Source: Armatimonadota bacterium (GTDB lineage: Bacteria; Armatimonadota; Zipacnadia; Zipacnadales; FEN-943). Taken from it: a DNA stretch of 6,968 nucleotides. The stretch covers positions 1 through 6,968 of the forward strand of contig JANZZA010000600.1 of assembly GCA_026419655.1 (NCBI GenBank), given 5' to 3'. The notes below the pieces were generated by a model. The model did not search any database, was not told where the DNA came from, and saw only the letters and a program-made list of their open reading frames with translations. Both the position numbers and the translations under genes were made by a program. Shown piece after piece: positions 4,319 through 6,968 of this stretch. Every line of letters starts with the position of its first letter. Position 1 is the first letter of the stretch.

Positions 4319-6928
4319 CTATCTCCCTGCCTCCAGCAGTGCCACTTGCAGCCTGCGCCGTAGCTCGCACAAACGCCCATAAGAAAACTTGCGCTGCAAC
4401 TCAGCATACGGGTGGACGGGAGGCGGATTGGCCACGCCCTCGGCGTAACGGACGTAGGGATTGGTATCAAGAAAATGAGCTACCTCTGCGCGCACCTCGT
4501 CTATCAACGTCCTTAGCTTTGCGGAGTTCGGGGCGCTGCGCCGGACGGCATCCTCGGCCGCGAGCAGATACCGCATATCGGTGATGCCCTCTGCGACTGC
4601 TTCCCACTGAGGCGAGGGAGCACAATACGACGAGCCTGCCGGGATAGTATAGCACCAGTCACGGGTGGAGCTGTCTCGGTCGTCGAGCGGGTCGCCTTCG
4701 GGCCACTGATAAGCCCACTGGAAAACTCCCTCTGCCCCTGTCGCCCAGGCGTAGACGCCGTAAAAGAATCGGTCGGCGGCAGGCACCGGGTCGCCAGTGC
4801 TGCCACCGTTATAGATTGCCAAAACATCTCCCATAGCCCGCGTGTGCTCGATAACGCTGCGATTTATCCCACCGCCCCCGTAAACACGCACATCCAGCCA
4901 GGGGTCGAGCCGCTCAGCCTCCGTATGGTCGGTGGTCATGGCCACACGAGCACCTGCTTCCTTCACCATCCGCACCTGTTCCTCAGCGACACGCAGGGCA
5001 TCCTCCGACGCATAGGCCTCATCCACCGGCATGAACAGCACTTCCAGACCCTCTGCTCTCGCCAATTGCTGCACATGCCTGCAATATGCCGTGTATCCCT
5101 GCGGATGATACCTGTCGCCGTGAGTGCAGAGATACAAGGGACCGGAGAAAAATCTCGAATATAAGCGCAGAAATTCGCGCAGGCCTTCATCCTGCCACTG
5201 GAAGCCTTCCTCGGTCTGACGATGCCAGAGCATCCGGAAGGTATAGACAAACACGCAGTTCATGCCGCTATCGCGCATGTCTGCGAAGTGGGCGGCCCAA
5301 CGGTGGTAAAGCTCGTCGTCGGGGCAGGAGAGGTTTAGCGTGGCGTTGTAAAACATCCCCAGGTCCGCGGCTGGCCGTGGCAACCTCAGAGGCAACACGC
5401 GCACCCGCACCGGTAGGCGCAGGACTTTTTGTCCCACCCGGACCGCCAGTGTGGCCCGGTAGACCGCCGGCCGAGCCCCGGCTGGTATTCTGGCACGCAG
5501 CCAAACCACACCCAGCCCTTCGGCCGAGCAGCGACCCCGACTGGCTTCCTCAAACCACCGCGCCGGGGAATGCCAGAAATCCCACCGCTGCATGCCGCTC
5601 ACGCGCGCCCAGCCCGGCACGCCGACCAGCAACTTCAGCCACGGTGCATCCCGGCCTCCTTCCAGGTTTACAGAAAAAGTCGCATGTGGCTCTGCCATAA
5701 GCAAAGCGCCGCCCGAGACCGTGTCACCCGGAGTGCCGATCAGCTCCAGCACGTCGCGGCGGGGCAGGCGGCTCAATTCTTCCGGCGATATATCGCCGGC
5801 AAAAAGCGCCGTGAGGCCTGGCCGGGGCACATCGGGCACCTGGCTCGCAACGGCGCTCACTGCTGCCTCCCTGACATCTTCCCACGCTTGCACGACCCCG
5901 GCGAGGACGGCGGATTCTGCTCCCTCACGCGCCAGCGACAGGGCCTTTATGGGGGCCGCCGCGGCCGATGGGCCGAAGGGAAGTGGACGGCACGCGCTGC
6001 TAAAGGTGATTCTTACGATGTCGCCGGCAGTCTCGACGGGAAAGCTCAGGAGCTCGGCGCTGAGGGGGAACAGGCGGCGAGCCACCACGCGGCCATTGAC
6101 CTGAACATCAAGGGGAATCCGGGCCCCGCAAGAGCCGCCGACCCACAACCACAGCCGGTACCGGCCCGCGGGTAAATCCAGCCGAAGAGTGGCTGACCTT
6201 TCCTCTCCCACCGGTATGTCCAGAAATAGCCCATCGGGCAGCACCTGGGCTTGAGGCGCCTGCTCCCAACCGTAAGGCCGTACCTCGGACCAGCGCTGAT
6301 CGGCAGTCAGCGGCAAGGCATCGTACAGCGGTGGCAGCGACATGGCTGCCAGCACCCACTCGCCGCGGTGCCCCATTTCCGCCCATAGTCGCCGCACCTG
6401 CTCGGGGTTTTCTTGCGGTTTCTCCTGCAGCACCAGGTCGTCAAAAAAAGCGCGGCCATAGCCGTGCAAAGTGAAGCCCACGCCTAGACTGGCTGTACCC
6501 TCAGGAAGCGTCAGTTCCGTCCAGACCAAAGTCCAGGAGTGGGTGCCGCTGACGCGCTGGGTATCGGCAAAGGCTATTCGTCGGCCTTCGGCGTCGTTAG
6601 CACGCAACGAAATGCAGACGCCGCTTGCGCCCCTGACGTTTTCTGTGCGCACCCAACCCCAGAGTCGGTATGTCCGGCCAAGAGGCCGCGGCGTAACCGT
6701 CTGTTGCCATTGATACCAGTCCACGGGTGCCGACGGCTCTACTCTTATCGAGGCAGCCCAATCACCGCTCCGCCCCCCTTTTACCGCCTCAAAGGTGACA
6801 CCCGGAGGCCCAGTACCCCAGAAAGCCCAACCGCTGGCCTGATTTTCGAAGCCAGGATTGGCAAGAAGGTTGTGCTCAGACTCCGCGGCAAAAGCTTGCA
6901 AACAAACGCACAACAACAGCACGTGCAC
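4319..6928 (-). CDS. Secreted DUF4091/GH123-like glycoside hydrolase with several beta-sandwich modules
   Basis: 869 residues from the GTG at 6928, chosen because GAGGTGA lies 8 bases upstream; the frame stays open to the window edge, with another GTG at 6961. MHVLLLCVCLQAFA looks like a short signal peptide, though its n-region lacks a basic residue. Residues 19-167 form a CBM4/9-like sandwich (NLLANPGFEN, SGWAFWG, DWYQWQQTV, GRAFFDDLVLQ). Residues 194-335 form a second sandwich (AGRYRLWLWVGG, LDVQVNGRVV). Residues 414-515 form the usual pre-barrel sandwich (RARIPAGARPAVYRATLAVR). A TIM-barrel-like region starts near 521 and carries the D636-E637 pair in FMPVDEAY, where GH123 enzymes have their Asp-Glu catalytic pair. 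GVFQWAYQWPEGDP (734) and PQWEAVAEGITDMRYLL (about 773) are DUF4091 hallmarks; a helical C-terminus ends the protein. GH123 acts on beta-N-acetylgalactosaminides by substrate assistance, but many DUF4091 relatives are uncharacterised, so substrate is open. It probably works outside the cytoplasm. Confidence 0.88.
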   Translation of the reverse strand: MHVLLLCVCLQAFAAESEHNLLANPGFENQASGWAFWGTGPPGVTFEAVKGGRSGDWAASIRVEPSAPVDWYQWQQTVTPRPLGRTYRLWGWVRTENVRGASGVCISLRANDAEGRRIAFADTQRVSGTHSWTLVWTELTLPEGTASLGVGFTLHGYGRAFFDDLVLQEKPQENPEQVRRLWAEMGHRGEWVLAAMSLPPLYDALPLTADQRWSEVRPYGWEQAPQAQVLPDGLFLDIPVGEERSATLRLDLPAGRYRLWLWVGGSCGARIPLDVQVNGRVVARRLFPLSAELLSFPVETAGDIVRITFSSACRPLPFGPSAAAAPIKALSLAREGAESAVLAGVVQAWEDVREAAVSAVASQVPDVPRPGLTALFAGDISPEELSRLPRRDVLELIGTPGDTVSGGALLMAEPHATFSVNLEGGRDAPWLKLLVGVPGWARVSGMQRWDFWHSPARWFEEASRGRCSAEGLGVVWLRARIPAGARPAVYRATLAVRVGQKVLRLPVRVRVLPLRLPRPAADLGMFYNATLNLSCPDDELYHRWAAHFADMRDSGMNCVFVYTFRMLWHRQTEEGFQWQDEGLREFLRLYSRFFSGPLYLCTHGDRYHPQGYTAYCRHVQQLARAEGLEVLFMPVDEAYASEDALRVAEEQVRMVKEAGARVAMTTDHTEAERLDPWLDVRVYGGGGINRSVIEHTRAMGDVLAIYNGGSTGDPVPAADRFFYGVYAWATGAEGVFQWAYQWPEGDPLDDRDSSTRDWCYTIPAGSSYCAPSPQWEAVAEGITDMRYLLAAEDAVRRSAPNSAKLRTLIDEVRAEVAHFLDTNPYVRYAEGVANPPPVHPYAELQRKFSYGRLCELRRRLQVALLEAGR
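5018..5023 (-). other. Putative catalytic Asp-Glu pair of the GH123-like barrel
   Basis: Codons for D636-E637 at the end of a predicted beta strand (GLEVLFMPVDEAY). In characterised GH123 enzymes adjacent Asp and Glu orient the substrate N-acetyl group and act as acid/base. The match is by local pattern only. Confidence 0.55.
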
Positions 6929-6936
6929 TGGTTCCC

Positions 6937-6943
6937 TCACCTC
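6937..6943 (-). promoter_or_regulatory. Shine-Dalgarno GAGGTGA that decides the hydrolase start
   Basis: GAGGTGA on the minus strand ends 8 bases before the GTG at 6928, which directly precedes the hydrophobic LLLCVCLQAFA segment. No comparable site can be judged for the GTG at 6961 because only 7 bases remain upstream of it. Confidence 0.65.
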
Positions 6944-6968
6944 GCCGGGAACGAAAACCACCGCGCGC

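Noticed and set aside
5086..6175. Plus-strand open frames of 170-248 codons opposite the hydrolase gene.
   Set aside because: Compositionally biased Arg/Pro/Ala-rich overlaps of a gene with clear domains; no recognisable motif.

Overview
The window looks like a piece of a GC-rich bacterial chromosome (roughly 60-65 % G+C by eye). Every credible gene lies on the minus strand. It best fits the Planctomycetes-Verrucomicrobia-Lentisphaerae superphylum or uncultured neighbours such as Hydrogenedentes. Those groups are known for large secreted multi-haem proteins built on the hydrazine-synthase-alpha (HzsA) fold and for secreted DUF4091/GH123-like hydrolases, and both occur here. The assignment rests on protein architecture, not on a marker gene.

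Layout in the direction of transcription, right to left. (1) 6928-4319: a secreted, multi-domain DUF4091/GH123-like glycoside hydrolase with a strong Shine-Dalgarno before a GTG start. (2) 4318-3841: a gap of about 480 bases. It holds a candidate 30-codon membrane microprotein starting 8 bases after the hydrolase stop, a 58-codon GTG frame, a 14-bp perfect palindrome and a 64-base imperfect inverted repeat that looks like a terminator or dispersed-repeat hairpin. (3) 3840-88: a secreted protein of about 1250 residues with two tandem lectin-like beta-sandwich modules, an HzsA-type middle domain with a beta-propeller, and a C-terminal region with three CxxCH haem sites. (4) 66-1: the first 22 codons of another gene, tentatively of the PseG nucleotide-sugar hydrolase type, cut by the window edge.

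How the parts may work together is inference. A sugar-polymer hydrolase and a haem protein carrying putative sugar-binding modules, both exported, suggest a cell-surface or periplasmic module that links glycan binding or degradation to redox chemistry. The haem protein should not be called a hydrazine synthase. It has three rather than two CxxCH motifs in its C-terminal region, and its first motif lacks the tyrosine that ligates the active-site haem in the anammox enzyme. The 64-base inverted repeat covers the most upstream possible start of the haem gene (3924), so a start at 3840 or 3798 is favoured.
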